A stretch of 7,769 nt of DNA from Hyphomicrobiales bacterium (GTDB taxonomy: Bacteria; Pseudomonadota; Alphaproteobacteria; Rhizobiales; JAUVMS01): the NCBI GenBank assembly GCA_030600135.1, contig JAUVMS010000147.1, positions 1-7,769 of the forward strand. The letters are read 5' to 3'. This document shows, piece after piece, positions 1 to 6,972 of the stretch. The notes beneath the pieces were generated by a model, which was not told where the DNA came from, searched no databases, and was given only the letters and a program-made list of their open reading frames with translations. The number at the start of each line of letters is the position of its first letter. Within the stretch, counting starts at the first letter, position 1. The translations under genes were made by a program, and so were the position numbers.

Positions 1-164
1 GCATGGAGCACGGCCTTGGGCAACGCCTCCATTGCAGCAACCGCATCCGTGCCGAGTCTTATCTGGATGTGCGTCTTGCCCACCTTCGCTCTCAATAAAG
101 GTGGAACAGTCTTCGACATCCAGAATACGCGAGACTTCAAGACAAGATATTTCGGTAACTTCAT
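1..164 (-). CDS. Tyrosine recombinase/integrase-like protein, N-terminus only (runs off left edge)
   Basis: A reading frame starts at the ATG complementary to 162-164 and stays open to the window edge, giving 54 codons. A Shine-Dalgarno-like GAGGA lies 5-6 bases before the ATG. The product begins MKLPKYLVLKSRVFW and continues with VPPLLRAKVGKTHIQ and RLGTD. Known phage-type integrases often begin with this layout: a short YL..R..V/YY element, then VP.dLR..vGKt, then sLGT.d. In Pfam this N-terminal region is DUF6538. The catalytic domain (R-H-R-Y) would lie outside the window, so recombinase activity is not shown. The gene diverges from the transporter cluster. Its segment is AT-richer than the rest, which fits a mobile-element gene. 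It could also be a decayed fragment. The family call rests on pattern memory of about 50 residues. Confidence 0.6.
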   Translation of the reverse strand, partial: MKLPKYLVLKSRVFWMSKTVPPLLRAKVGKTHIQIRLGTDAVAAMEALPKAVLH

Positions 165-550
165 GACAATCCTCGGCAAATAACTCGCGACGAATCAGCA
201 CACGAACAGACACTACATCCCCAACCAACTTGTCAACCAAAACTGAAAAACCTAGCTACTTCAACGGTCTATCGAGTTCGGCATGAAGACGTCAATTCCA
301 TTGCAATCTCGCAAGTGTGCTTGCCAGGCGTCAAATTGTACGAATACGTCGAGCGGCCTGAGAACTTGCTTTTCCTTTCCAGCAAATGCTGCTTGAGTGT
401 TTCGGTCGCGCCAGCCTGAACGGGTGGCGGATCGCAACTCAACGCCAAGTCTTGGAAGAACCCGATTTCAGCGGGGCACTCCAGCACCGAACACACCGCA
501 CCACTATGGCCTATCGGTTTTTTTCCCAAAGCGGGGCGAGCCAATCGCTG
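165..550. other. Intergenic region without a supported gene, partly AT-rich
   Basis: This 386-base stretch separates the divergent integrase-like gene from the transporter gene. Bases 61-300 are about 45% G+C by hand count, against about 60% in sampled stretches of the genes to the right. A minus-strand frame at 269-544 (91 codons) is open. I do not recognise its product, and it lacks a clear ribosome binding site or family motif, so I do not call it. A small perfect hairpin (GCAAG, loop TGTG, CTTGC) lies at 311-324, and a run of seven T lies at 518-524. I see no tRNA, no insertion-sequence ends and no convincing plus-strand promoter. Confidence 0.5.
210..236 (-). promoter_or_regulatory. Possible promoter of the integrase-like gene
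   Basis: On the minus strand a perfect -35 consensus TTGACA (complement of 231-236) is followed 15 bases later by TAGTGT (complement of 210-215), a poor -10 match. It lies about 45 bases upstream of the start codon at 164, a sensible distance for a promoter. The spacer is short and the -10 is weak, so this is only a candidate. Confidence 0.22.
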
Positions 551-1540
551 ATGCAGGACGCCGCAGGACGCGGGGGACTGTTGAATGCACCGACCGAGGA
601 TCGACCGGCCCAGGCTGCGTCGCTCATGGTGGGGGCGCTGTTTCTTCTGGGGTTTCAGGATGGGCTCGTGAAGGTGGTGAGCTCTGAGGTTTCGCTCTGG
701 CAGTTTCAGATGCTGCGCTCAGCCTGCAATCTTGTCTTGGTGCTGGTATTGGCGCGGGTGATCTGGGGGACGGCAAGACCGAGGCCGAAGCGCATTTGGG
801 CAGTCGCATTGCGCAGTTTGTTCCTTGTGGGCGCCATGATTTTCTTTTTTGGCGGCATTCCCTACTTGAGCCTCGCCGAGATTGCGGCAGGCCTTTATGT
901 GTTTCCGCTTTTTGTGGCGGTGCTCTCATTCTTGGTGCTTGGAGAACCCGTCGGCCCGCGCCGTATCTTTGCCATTCTAACTGGCTTTGCCGGCACGCTT
1001 TTTATCCTGAAGCCCGGGAGCGATGCCTTCAATCCGGTCTCGCTGATGCCAGTGGTTGCGGCACTCTGCTATGCCGGCACGATCCTTACCACGCGCAAGC
1101 TCTGTCGCGAGGAGTCGCCAATCACCTTGGCGTTCGGGGTTGCAAGCGCATTTTTCTGTGTCGGCGCTCTCGGGGTGCTCACGTTTTCGATCCTGTCGCC
1201 AGGTACGGCGGCGCAGGCGTGGCCCTATCTGTTTACCGGCTGGCGCCCGCTCGATGCCTGGGTGCTCGGTATCGTCGTCGCGTGCTCGGTCATGAATCTC
1301 ACGTCGAACATCAGTTTGGCGCGGGCCTATCAAAGCGCCGAGGTGAGTTGGTTGGCGCCATTCGATTATTCCTATCTGATCTTCGCGACATTCTGGGGGT
1401 TCGTATTTTGGCGCGCCGTTCCGGACAATTTGACCATCCTGGGCATGGCATTGATCGCAGGCGCTGGTGCCTATGTGGCATGGCGCGAACGCCAAGAGAG
1501 CGGGCTTCGCCGCGCCAACTTCAACCGAAATCTACGCTAG
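551..1540 (+). CDS. DMT superfamily (EamA-type) transporter
   Basis: An inner-membrane transporter of the drug/metabolite transporter superfamily. From the chosen ATG it has 329 residues, close to the usual 290-330. About ten hydrophobic segments form two repeated EamA halves: roughly residues 24-154 and 165-312. Each half ends in a typical short loop and helix. The first has a conserved L-G-E-P motif near 130-133, then a helix ending FILKPG. The second ends in a helix followed by WRER at 311-314. The cytoplasmic tail is basic. The frame is open from 386, but residues before 551 do not look like this family. The ATG at 551 has a weak GGGGCGAG ten bases upstream. A TTG at 581 and an ATG at 626 are alternatives. 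Family members carry amino acids, nucleosides, SAM and other metabolites, and the substrate here cannot be told. The position before two hydrolases and a peptide importer suggests export or uptake of a related metabolite (inference). Confidence 0.85.
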   Translation: MQDAAGRGGLLNAPTEDRPAQAASLMVGALFLLGFQDGLVKVVSSEVSLWQFQMLRSACNLVLVLVLARVIWGTARPRPKRIWAVALRSLFLVGAMIFFFGGIPYLSLAEIAAGLYVFPLFVAVLSFLVLGEPVGPRRIFAILTGFAGTLFILKPGSDAFNPVSLMPVVAALCYAGTILTTRKLCREESPITLAFGVASAFFCVGALGVLTFSILSPGTAAQAWPYLFTGWRPLDAWVLGIVVACSVMNLTSNISLARAYQSAEVSWLAPFDYSYLIFATFWGFVFWRAVPDNLTILGMALIAGAGAYVAWRERQESGLRRANFNRNLR

Positions 1541-1548
1541 GGCTGACG

Positions 1549-1681
1549 TGGGCTGTTGCCACATCTGATGCGTGCGAGATCAGTCGCGTGCTATTGGGCC
1601 TTGTGTTGAGGGCGCAATCCGTCTTGGATTGAACGCGAAGAGTTTTGCGCCGCTCGCCTTGGGTTCGATTTGGGCTGTTGC
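1549..1681. repeat. 11-bp direct repeat TGGGCTGTTGC in the gap before the M20 gene
   Basis: TGGGCTGTTGC occurs at 1549-1559 and again at 1671-1681, with start positions 122 bases apart, both in the 210-base gap between the transporter and the M20 hydrolase. A match this long within so short a stretch is unlikely by chance (my rough estimate is under 1%). It could be a pair of regulator sites or a remnant duplication. No regulator gene is in the window to link to it. Confidence 0.3.
1612..1636 (+). terminator. Weak hairpin after the DMT transporter gene, possible terminator
   Basis: A perfect 6-bp stem (CAATCC at 1615-1620, GGATTG at 1626-1631) encloses the loop GTCTT. It extends by GCG/CGC across a two-base bulge. 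The only T-run nearby is TTTT at 1643-1646, some distance after the stem. It could end or slow transcription from the transporter gene, but it does not have the form of a strong intrinsic terminator. Confidence 0.22.
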
Positions 1682-1734
1682 GGCGCCCGCGCAGAGCATT
1701 GTCACGGAGCCGGCGGCCCGAGGTTGGCTGGCCT

Positions 1735-1742
1735 GGAGAGGA
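1735..1742 (+). promoter_or_regulatory. Ribosome binding site that sets the M20 hydrolase start
   Basis: GGAGAGGA lies eight bases before the ATG at 1751. The frame is open back to 1670, but the 27 codons upstream of 1751 have no such signal and read as compositionally odd protein (Cys-, Gly- and His-rich). This site is the main reason for choosing 1751. Confidence 0.7.
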
Positions 1743-1750
1743 ATGACTGG

Positions 1751-2920
1751 ATGCCGATCGTAAATCGCTTCGCAGAGTTCCATGACCAAATCACCGAGTG
1801 GCGCCGGGATATCCATGCACATCCCGAGTTGCTGTTTGACGTGCATCGCACGGCCGGGGTGGTCGAGGACAAACTCAAGGCTTTTGGCGTTGACGACGTG
1901 GTGACCGGGATCGGGCGCACAGGTGTGGTCGGCGTCATTCGTGGGCGGGCAAGCAATAGCGGGAAAGTGATCGGTCTGCGTGCCGACATGGACGCACTGC
2001 CAATCCAGGAGGTCCGCGACATTCCCCACAAATCGAAGGTCGACGGCAAGATGCATGCTTGCGGCCATGACGGGCATACGGCCATGTTGCTCGGGGCCAC
2101 CAAGTACCTGGCCGAGACTCGTAATTTCGACGGGACGGCGGTCGTCATATTTCAACCGGCCGAGGAAGGTGGCGGCGGTGGTGACCTGATGGTCAAGGAC
2201 GGCATGATGGAGCGCTTCGCCATCGACGAGGTCTATGGCATGCACAACTTTCCAGGCTTGCCTGTCGGGCAGTTCGCAATCCGGCAAGGACCGTTGCTGG
2301 CGGCCGCCGACTTTTTCGAAATCCATATCGAGGCAAAGGGCGGGCATGCCGCGCGGCCGCATGAATGCAACGATCCAGTGATTGTTGCGAGCTCGATTGT
2401 CCAAGCGTTCCAGACGATCGTTTCGCGCAATGTTGATCCGGTCGAGTCAGCTGTTATTTCAGTGACGAAAATCGAGGTTGGCGACACCAACAATGTTATC
2501 CCGCAAACCGCCTACATGATGGGTACGGTGCGAACATTGACGCCCGAGATGCGCGATTTGGTGGAGCGGCGCATGACCACGGTCGCCGAAAATCTCGGTG
2601 CGGCCTTCGAGGCGAATGTCGCGTTCAAATATCAGCGGCTCTATCCCGTCACCTGCAATCATGGCGAACAAACAGCGTTTGCGGTCGACGTGGCGCGCGA
2701 CATCGTCGGCGAGAGCAACGTCGAGGATGCGACGCCGCCGATCATGGGCGGGGAGGATTTTTCATTCATGCTGGAGGCACGGCCGGGAGCCTTCATCTTT
2801 GTTGGCCAGGGCGACACTGCTGGCGTGCATCATCCCGAGTATGATTTCAACGACGAGATAATCCCAATCGGGTGTTCCTATTGGGTGCGGTTGGTGGAAA
2901 CGGCCATGCCCGCGAGCTGA
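1751..2920 (+). CDS. M20D-family metal-dependent amidohydrolase (HipO / N-acyl amino acid hydrolase type)
   Basis: A predicted cytoplasmic zinc/manganese amidohydrolase of 389 residues, the normal length for this family. No signal peptide is seen. Family members cleave the amide bond of N-acyl amino acids, hippurate, indole-acetyl amino acids or small peptides. Visible landmarks are HAHPEL near residue 22, GLRADMDALP (75-84), ACGHDGH (103-109; likely metal ligands C104 and H106), QPAEEGGGG (135-143; E138/E139), GMHN (163-166; H165), the dimerisation-domain segment KGGHAARPH (196-204), IMGGEDFSF (331-339) and VHHPEYDF (359-366; H360). All expected metal ligands are present, so it should be active. 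It lies 77 bases before another hydrolase on the same strand and ahead of a peptide-type ABC importer, which suggests it processes an imported amide-linked substrate. The exact substrate cannot be read from sequence. Confidence 0.93.
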   Translation: MPIVNRFAEFHDQITEWRRDIHAHPELLFDVHRTAGVVEDKLKAFGVDDVVTGIGRTGVVGVIRGRASNSGKVIGLRADMDALPIQEVRDIPHKSKVDGKMHACGHDGHTAMLLGATKYLAETRNFDGTAVVIFQPAEEGGGGGDLMVKDGMMERFAIDEVYGMHNFPGLPVGQFAIRQGPLLAAADFFEIHIEAKGGHAARPHECNDPVIVASSIVQAFQTIVSRNVDPVESAVISVTKIEVGDTNNVIPQTAYMMGTVRTLTPEMRDLVERRMTTVAENLGAAFEANVAFKYQRLYPVTCNHGEQTAFAVDVARDIVGESNVEDATPPIMGGEDFSFMLEARPGAFIFVGQGDTAGVHHPEYDFNDEIIPIGCSYWVRLVETAMPAS

Positions 2921-2997
2921 GTGGCGACAATGGGTTTGGGGTTGCTCAGTCGAAACCAGGAGTTGAGTGAGGCAGGATCGATTAAGGGAGACCGTAA

Positions 2998-4248
2998 ATG
3001 AGCGCCGTTCTCTTCAAGAACGCAACGCTGGTTGATGGCACCTCAAATGAAGCCCGGCAGGGGCACGACCTGTTCGTCGAGGGCGATCGGATCAAGGAGA
3101 TTGCCGACACCTCGATAAGGTCGGCCAACCAAGATGTCCGAGTGATCGACCTCAAAGGCGCGATCTTGATGCCGGGCCTCACGGATGCACATGTTCACGT
3201 CAAGGCGACGACACTCAATCTCGGCCAGGTGAGTGTCACGCCGGTTTCCTATCTGACGGCCCAGGCGGCGCAGATCATGAGAGCCATGTTGATGCGTGGC
3301 TTTACCACCGTTCGCGATGCCGCCGGTGCCGACCGCGGCCTCGCCGATGCCGTGGAGGATGGATTGTTCGTCGGGCCTCGGTTGCTGGTGTGTGGCTTGG
3401 CATTGTCGCAAACCGGGGGACATTCCGATTTCCGTCCGCCGACAGCTATGTCGCAGGCCACGAGCAACGAATACCACAACCTGACACAACAGTTCGGACG
3501 TCTCGCCGACGGTGTCGATGAGTGCCGTCGTGCCGCCCGCGATGAATTGCGCAAGGGCGCGCACCATGTCAAAATCATGGCCGGTGGCGGCATCGCCTCG
3601 CCGACGGATCCGATCGAGAACACACAGTATTCCATGGACGAGATGCGAGTGGTGTGTGAGGAGGCCGCGGCCTGGCAAACCTATGCCATGGCGCACACCT
3701 ATACGCCCCAATCCATCGCGATGGCGGTGCGGGCGGGCGTTCGAACGGTCGAGCACTGTAATCTCATCGATGCCGAAACGGCGCGGTTGGTGGCCGAGAA
3801 GCAGGCGTTTCACGTGCCGACAAACATCACCTACCATGCGCTCAACAAACATGGCCGCGAGTTCGGTTTCCCCGAGGTTTCGATCGAAAAGCTCAAAGGT
3901 ATTGTCGATGCGGGCCTTGGTGCGGTGGAGTTCACCCGCGACGCCGGTGTCAAGATTGGCTATGGCACCGACTTGCTCGGGCCATGCCACCACTACCAGT
4001 CCAACGAGTTCTCACTGACGTCGGAGGTGCTGGGTAACCATGGCGCAATTCGCGCGGCGACGCTCACCAATGCGGAGATTTTTCGCATGGAGGGCGAGAT
4101 CGGGGTGTTGCAAACCGGGGCGAAGGCGGATCTTATTGTGGTTGATGGCAATCCATTGGATGATATTGGAGTGCTTGAGAATGACGGCAAACACATTCTA
4201 TTCGTAATGAAGGATGGAGCCGTCTTCAAGGATCGACTGGCAGGCTAG
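2998..4248 (+). CDS. Amidohydrolase-superfamily protein, Xaa-Pro / Xaa-Arg dipeptidase-like
   Basis: A 416-residue metal-dependent hydrolase with the TIM-barrel amidohydrolase fold. A small beta domain comes from both ends: residues 1-60, ending LMPGLTDAHVHV, and about 365-416, with GAKADLIVVDGNPL. Active-site landmarks are the HxH pair H65/H67, K192 in HHVKIMAGGG (probable carboxylated bridging lysine), H233 (MAHTY), H253 (VEHC) and D325 (GTD). This set is typical of two-metal subtype I members. The closest remembered relatives are bacterial prolidase-like dipeptidases acting on Xaa-Pro, Xaa-Arg or Xaa-Lys, and amide hydrolases such as ochratoxinase. Imidazolonepropionase-like names are also common for such sequences. 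The start is supported by AGGGAG seven bases upstream. No signal peptide is seen, so it probably acts in the cytoplasm. Its location between the M20 hydrolase and the ABC importer supports a peptide or acyl-amino-acid substrate (inference). Confidence 0.88.
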   Translation: MSAVLFKNATLVDGTSNEARQGHDLFVEGDRIKEIADTSIRSANQDVRVIDLKGAILMPGLTDAHVHVKATTLNLGQVSVTPVSYLTAQAAQIMRAMLMRGFTTVRDAAGADRGLADAVEDGLFVGPRLLVCGLALSQTGGHSDFRPPTAMSQATSNEYHNLTQQFGRLADGVDECRRAARDELRKGAHHVKIMAGGGIASPTDPIENTQYSMDEMRVVCEEAAAWQTYAMAHTYTPQSIAMAVRAGVRTVEHCNLIDAETARLVAEKQAFHVPTNITYHALNKHGREFGFPEVSIEKLKGIVDAGLGAVEFTRDAGVKIGYGTDLLGPCHHYQSNEFSLTSEVLGNHGAIRAATLTNAEIFRMEGEIGVLQTGAKADLIVVDGNPLDDIGVLENDGKHILFVMKDGAVFKDRLAG

Positions 4249-4294
4249 TCAGGTGTGATCAATCGGGCCCTACACAAACCAAACACCTATGAAA

Positions 4295-4300
4295 GGGAGG
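4295..4300 (+). promoter_or_regulatory. Strong ribosome binding site of the solute-binding protein gene
   Basis: GGGAGG, within AAAGGGAGGA, lies six bases before the ATG at 4307. An in-frame ATG at 4289 falls just before this site and would make it part of the coding sequence. The site therefore supports 4307 as the true start, which also gives a clean signal peptide. It is the strongest such site in the window, as expected for an abundant binding protein. Confidence 0.8.
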
Positions 4301-4306
4301 AACATA

Positions 4307-5905
4307 ATGTCAGTTTGGCGCAGAACGTTGACGACGACTTTTGCAGGCGCACTATTGGGTGCGACGGCGTGCGCGGCTCAGGCCGAGACCTTTCGTTGGG
4401 GTTTCCAGGGCGATGTGCAAACCATGGACCCGCACGGGCTCTTCGAGACCATGACGCTCGGCTTTCAACGCAACATCTACGAAGGTCTCGTCATTCGCGA
4501 TGACAAGATGGAAATGGTCGGTGCGCTAGCTCAGTCCTGGCAGAATGTCGAGCCAACGGTGTGGCGGTTCAGTTTGCGCAAGGGTGTGAAGTTTCACGAC
4601 GGCAATGACTTCAAGGCCGACGATGTGGCTTTTTCCGTCGAACGGCTACGCTCGGAAGGTTCCGACATGAAGGTCGTGGCGGCCTTGATCAAGGAAACCA
4701 AGGTGGTCGACGACCACACCATCGATCTCATAACACCGGCGCCCAATCCAATTCTGCCGCTGCAGCTCGAAATCTTCTACATCATGGACAAGCAATGGGC
4801 GGAAAAGAACAAGGCGGTCGAAGCCACCAATGTGAAGGGTGGCGATGAAGGCAATTATGCCAATCTCAACGCCAACGGCACCGGTCCGTTCATGCTGAAG
4901 TCACGCCAGTCAGGCGTCAAGACAGTGCTCGTGCGCAACCCGAACTACTGGGGCGAGATCAAGGGCAATGTCACGGAAGCGGTGTTTACACCAATTTCTC
5001 AAGACGCCACCCGTGTGGCGGCGCTAATCTCCGGCAACGTTCATATGGCCTATCCCATTCCGGTTCAGGATTGGAAACGTCTCAAGGATGCCGAGGGGGT
5101 GAAGCCACTGACGGGTCCCGAAGCTCGCACGATCTTCCTCGGCTTTGACCAACAGCGCGACGAGCTCAAAGGCTCCAACGTCAAGGGCAAGAACCCGTTC
5201 AAGGATGTGCGCGTTCGCCAGGCATTCATGAACGCGATCAACATCGACGCCATCAAGAAGAAGGTGATGCGCGGCGCGGCCACTCCGACCGGTTTGATGA
5301 TCGCCCCGCAGATCAACGGCTTCAGTGAAGCCTTGAACAATCGACCATCCTACGACGTCGACGGCGCCAAGAAGCTCATGGCCAATGCCGGCTACAATGA
5401 CGGCTTCGAGGTCACCATGGACTGCCCGAACGATCGCTATGTCAACGACGAGCGGATCTGTCAGGCGGTTGCGTCGATGTTGGCAAGGATCAATGTCAAG
5501 GTGAATCTGCTGGCGCAAACCAAATCGAAGTACTTTGGCAAGGTGCTTGCGCAAAATGGCTATGATACGAGCTTTTTCCTGCTTGGTTGGACGCCATCGA
5601 CGTTTGATAGCCACAACCCTATCTCGTCGCTGATGGCGTGTCGTGGCGGTGAGGACGAGCTGGGGGCCTTCAATCTCGGCGGATATTGCAACCCGCGGAT
5701 CAATGAGCTTGCGGCCATGATCCAATCGGAGACCGATCAGGCCAAGCGCCAGGCGATGATCGAGGAGGCGTTCAAGATCCACAAGGACGAGGTCGGTCAC
5801 ATCCCACTGCACCAGCAGCCGCTTTCGTGGGGCGTATCGGAGATGGTTGATGTGATTCAGCGGCCCGACAACGTATTTGACCTGCGTTACGCCGTCGTCA
5901 AATAG
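4307..5905 (+). CDS. Peptide-type ABC transporter solute-binding protein (SBP_bac_5 family)
   Basis: A periplasmic binding protein of 532 residues that captures substrate for the importer encoded downstream. Residues 1-26 form a Sec signal peptide: a basic start (RR at 5-6), a hydrophobic core, and a likely cut after AQA26 before ETFRW. The cysteine at 22 does not sit in a good lipobox, so a soluble protein is more likely than a lipoprotein. Family (cluster C, DppA/OppA-like) landmarks are MDPHG (40-44), the IYEGLV segment (58-62), LRKGVKFHDG (90-99), ADDVAFSVERL (104-114), GTGPFML (191-197), NPNYWGE (211-217) and VRVRQAF (301-307). The mature protein has exactly four cysteines (373, 385, 445, 461), which could form two disulfides, as found in some periplasmic binding proteins. 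Relatives bind dipeptides, oligopeptides, glutathione, nickel or opines. The two hydrolases just upstream favour a peptide-like ligand, but the ligand is not proven. Confidence 0.93.
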   Translation: MSVWRRTLTTTFAGALLGATACAAQAETFRWGFQGDVQTMDPHGLFETMTLGFQRNIYEGLVIRDDKMEMVGALAQSWQNVEPTVWRFSLRKGVKFHDGNDFKADDVAFSVERLRSEGSDMKVVAALIKETKVVDDHTIDLITPAPNPILPLQLEIFYIMDKQWAEKNKAVEATNVKGGDEGNYANLNANGTGPFMLKSRQSGVKTVLVRNPNYWGEIKGNVTEAVFTPISQDATRVAALISGNVHMAYPIPVQDWKRLKDAEGVKPLTGPEARTIFLGFDQQRDELKGSNVKGKNPFKDVRVRQAFMNAINIDAIKKKVMRGAATPTGLMIAPQINGFSEALNNRPSYDVDGAKKLMANAGYNDGFEVTMDCPNDRYVNDERICQAVASMLARINVKVNLLAQTKSKYFGKVLAQNGYDTSFFLLGWTPSTFDSHNPISSLMACRGGEDELGAFNLGGYCNPRINELAAMIQSETDQAKRQAMIEEAFKIHKDEVGHIPLHQQPLSWGVSEMVDVIQRPDNVFDLRYAVVK

Positions 5906-5921
5906 GGTTCAACCAGTTGCT

Positions 5922-5951
5922 GTCCGGGCCCTTTGCTACGAGGGCTCGGGC
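5922..5951 (+). promoter_or_regulatory. Intercistronic hairpin between binding-protein and permease genes
   Basis: Bases 5922-5932 (GTCCGGGCCCT) pair with 5941-5951 (AGGGCTCGGGC) around an eight-base loop. This gives an 11-bp GC-rich stem with two G-T wobbles (5923-5950 and 5927-5946). Only a broken T-run follows (CTCTTT), so full termination is unlikely. In many binding-protein transporter operons such hairpins protect the upstream mRNA or attenuate the downstream genes, so the binding protein outnumbers the permeases. That role is inferred here from position, 16 bases after the stop codon. Confidence 0.55.
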
Positions 5952-5985
5952 CTCTTTGGAATTCCTATTTGGTTTCTCCAACTTT

Positions 5986-6963
5986 ATGCTGACATTTATC
6001 GCTCAAAGGTTGCTGCAATCGGTCATCGTCATGCTGACGGTGGCGCTGATTGCATTCTCCTTGTTTCGATATGTCGGCGACCCGATCAACAATATGGTCG
6101 GGCAGGACACGACGATCGAGGAACGTGTTGAGCTGCGTGAGCGCCTTGGGCTCAATGATCCATTTGTCGTTCAGTTCGGTCGATTTGCAATCAACGCTGT
6201 GCAAGGCGAATTCGGATTTTCCTACCAACATCGCCGACCAGTTTCCGAGCTGATTGCCGAGCGGCTGCCGGCGACACTGGAGCTATCTCTGGTGTCGGCG
6301 ATCCTGGCACTGGCCGTCGGCATTCCCATGGGGGTTTATACGGCGATAAGGCGCGACGGCCTGTTATCGCGAGGGTTCATGACGCTCTCGCTCATCGGTG
6401 TGTCGTTGCCCACCTTTCTGATCGGTATTTTGCTGATCCTGTTCTTCGGTGTCATTCTTCGCTGGCTGCCAACGTTTGGGCGCGGTGAGGTGGTTCAATT
6501 GGGGTGGTGGACTACGGGCTTTTTGACGAGTAGTGGATTAAAGTCCCTCATCATGCCTGCAATCACCTTGGCGCTCTTTCAAATGACATTGATCATGCGC
6601 CTAGTCCGGGCGGAGATGCTGGAGGTCTTGCGGACCGATTTCGTCAAGTTTGGCCGGGCCCGGGGGCTGCCTGACCGGTTCGTCTACTTCAAGATTGCGC
6701 TCAAGAATACACTGGTGCCGGTAATCACAATCACCGGCCTGCAACTCGGCTCGATCATTGCCTTCGCAATCATCACCGAGAGCGTGTTTCAATGGCCGGG
6801 AATGGGGTTGTTGTTCATCCAGGCGATCGGCGAAGTCGATATTCCGGTGATGGCGGCCTATCTGGTGATGATCGCCTTCTTCTTCGTCGTCATAAACTTG
6901 ATTGTCGATGTGCTCTATTTTGTCGTCGATCCGCGCCTGCGCGTCGATAGCGCCAGCGGGTGA
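5986..6963 (+). CDS. ABC transporter permease, DppB/OppB type
   Basis: An inner-membrane permease of 325 residues, normal for DppB-like proteins, that forms half of the translocation channel. It begins MLTFIAQRLLQS, the usual start of this family, followed by the first transmembrane helix. The N-terminal periplasmic region carries LRERLGLNDPF (50-60) and GEFGFSY (74-80). RLPATLELS (93-101) leads into the membrane domain. The EAA loop that docks on the ATPase is at about 217-246, with GRARGLP and KNTLVPV. Near the end are the segment FQWPGMG (268-274) and the C-terminal VVDPRLR (313-319). Without the ATG the frame opens at a TTG at 5917, which would add 23 residues unlike the family and place the hairpin inside the gene. 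The ATG at 5986 lacks an evident Shine-Dalgarno sequence, so the start is probable rather than certain. The gene lies 80 bases after the binding-protein gene and 9 before the next permease. Confidence 0.92.
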   Translation: MLTFIAQRLLQSVIVMLTVALIAFSLFRYVGDPINNMVGQDTTIEERVELRERLGLNDPFVVQFGRFAINAVQGEFGFSYQHRRPVSELIAERLPATLELSLVSAILALAVGIPMGVYTAIRRDGLLSRGFMTLSLIGVSLPTFLIGILLILFFGVILRWLPTFGRGEVVQLGWWTTGFLTSSGLKSLIMPAITLALFQMTLIMRLVRAEMLEVLRTDFVKFGRARGLPDRFVYFKIALKNTLVPVITITGLQLGSIIAFAIITESVFQWPGMGLLFIQAIGEVDIPVMAAYLVMIAFFFVVINLIVDVLYFVVDPRLRVDSASG

Positions 6964-6972
6964 GGAGCGGGG

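Noticed and set aside
269..544. A 91-codon open frame on the minus strand between the integrase-like gene and the transporter gene.
   Set aside because: No recognisable family motif, no clear ribosome binding site, and it partly overlaps possible upstream starts of the transporter frame. It may be a decayed fragment but cannot be supported as a gene.
386..550. N-terminal extension of the DMT transporter frame to the ATG at 386 or 506.
   Set aside because: The added residues are polar, unlike the family, and give a protein of up to 384 residues, longer than usual. Neither ATG has a ribosome binding site.
1572..1763. A 63-codon plus-strand frame before the M20 hydrolase with a short hydrophobic Ala-rich stretch that looks a little like a signal peptide.
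   Set aside because: It overlaps the ribosome binding site and start of the M20 gene in another frame, has no good start signal of its own, and matches no family I know.
1580..2404. A long open frame on the minus strand opposite the M20 hydrolase, and similar ones opposite the second hydrolase (3043-3993) and the binding protein (5024-5812).
   Set aside because: These are antisense shadows, common in G+C-rich coding DNA. Their products lack recognisable domains, while the plus-strand products match known families along their whole length.
4251..4288. Inverted repeat AGGTGT...ACACCT between the second hydrolase and the binding-protein gene, with the palindrome GGGCCC between the arms.
   Set aside because: Arms of only six bases with a 26-base spacer are expected often by chance, and no T-run or operator-like context supports it.
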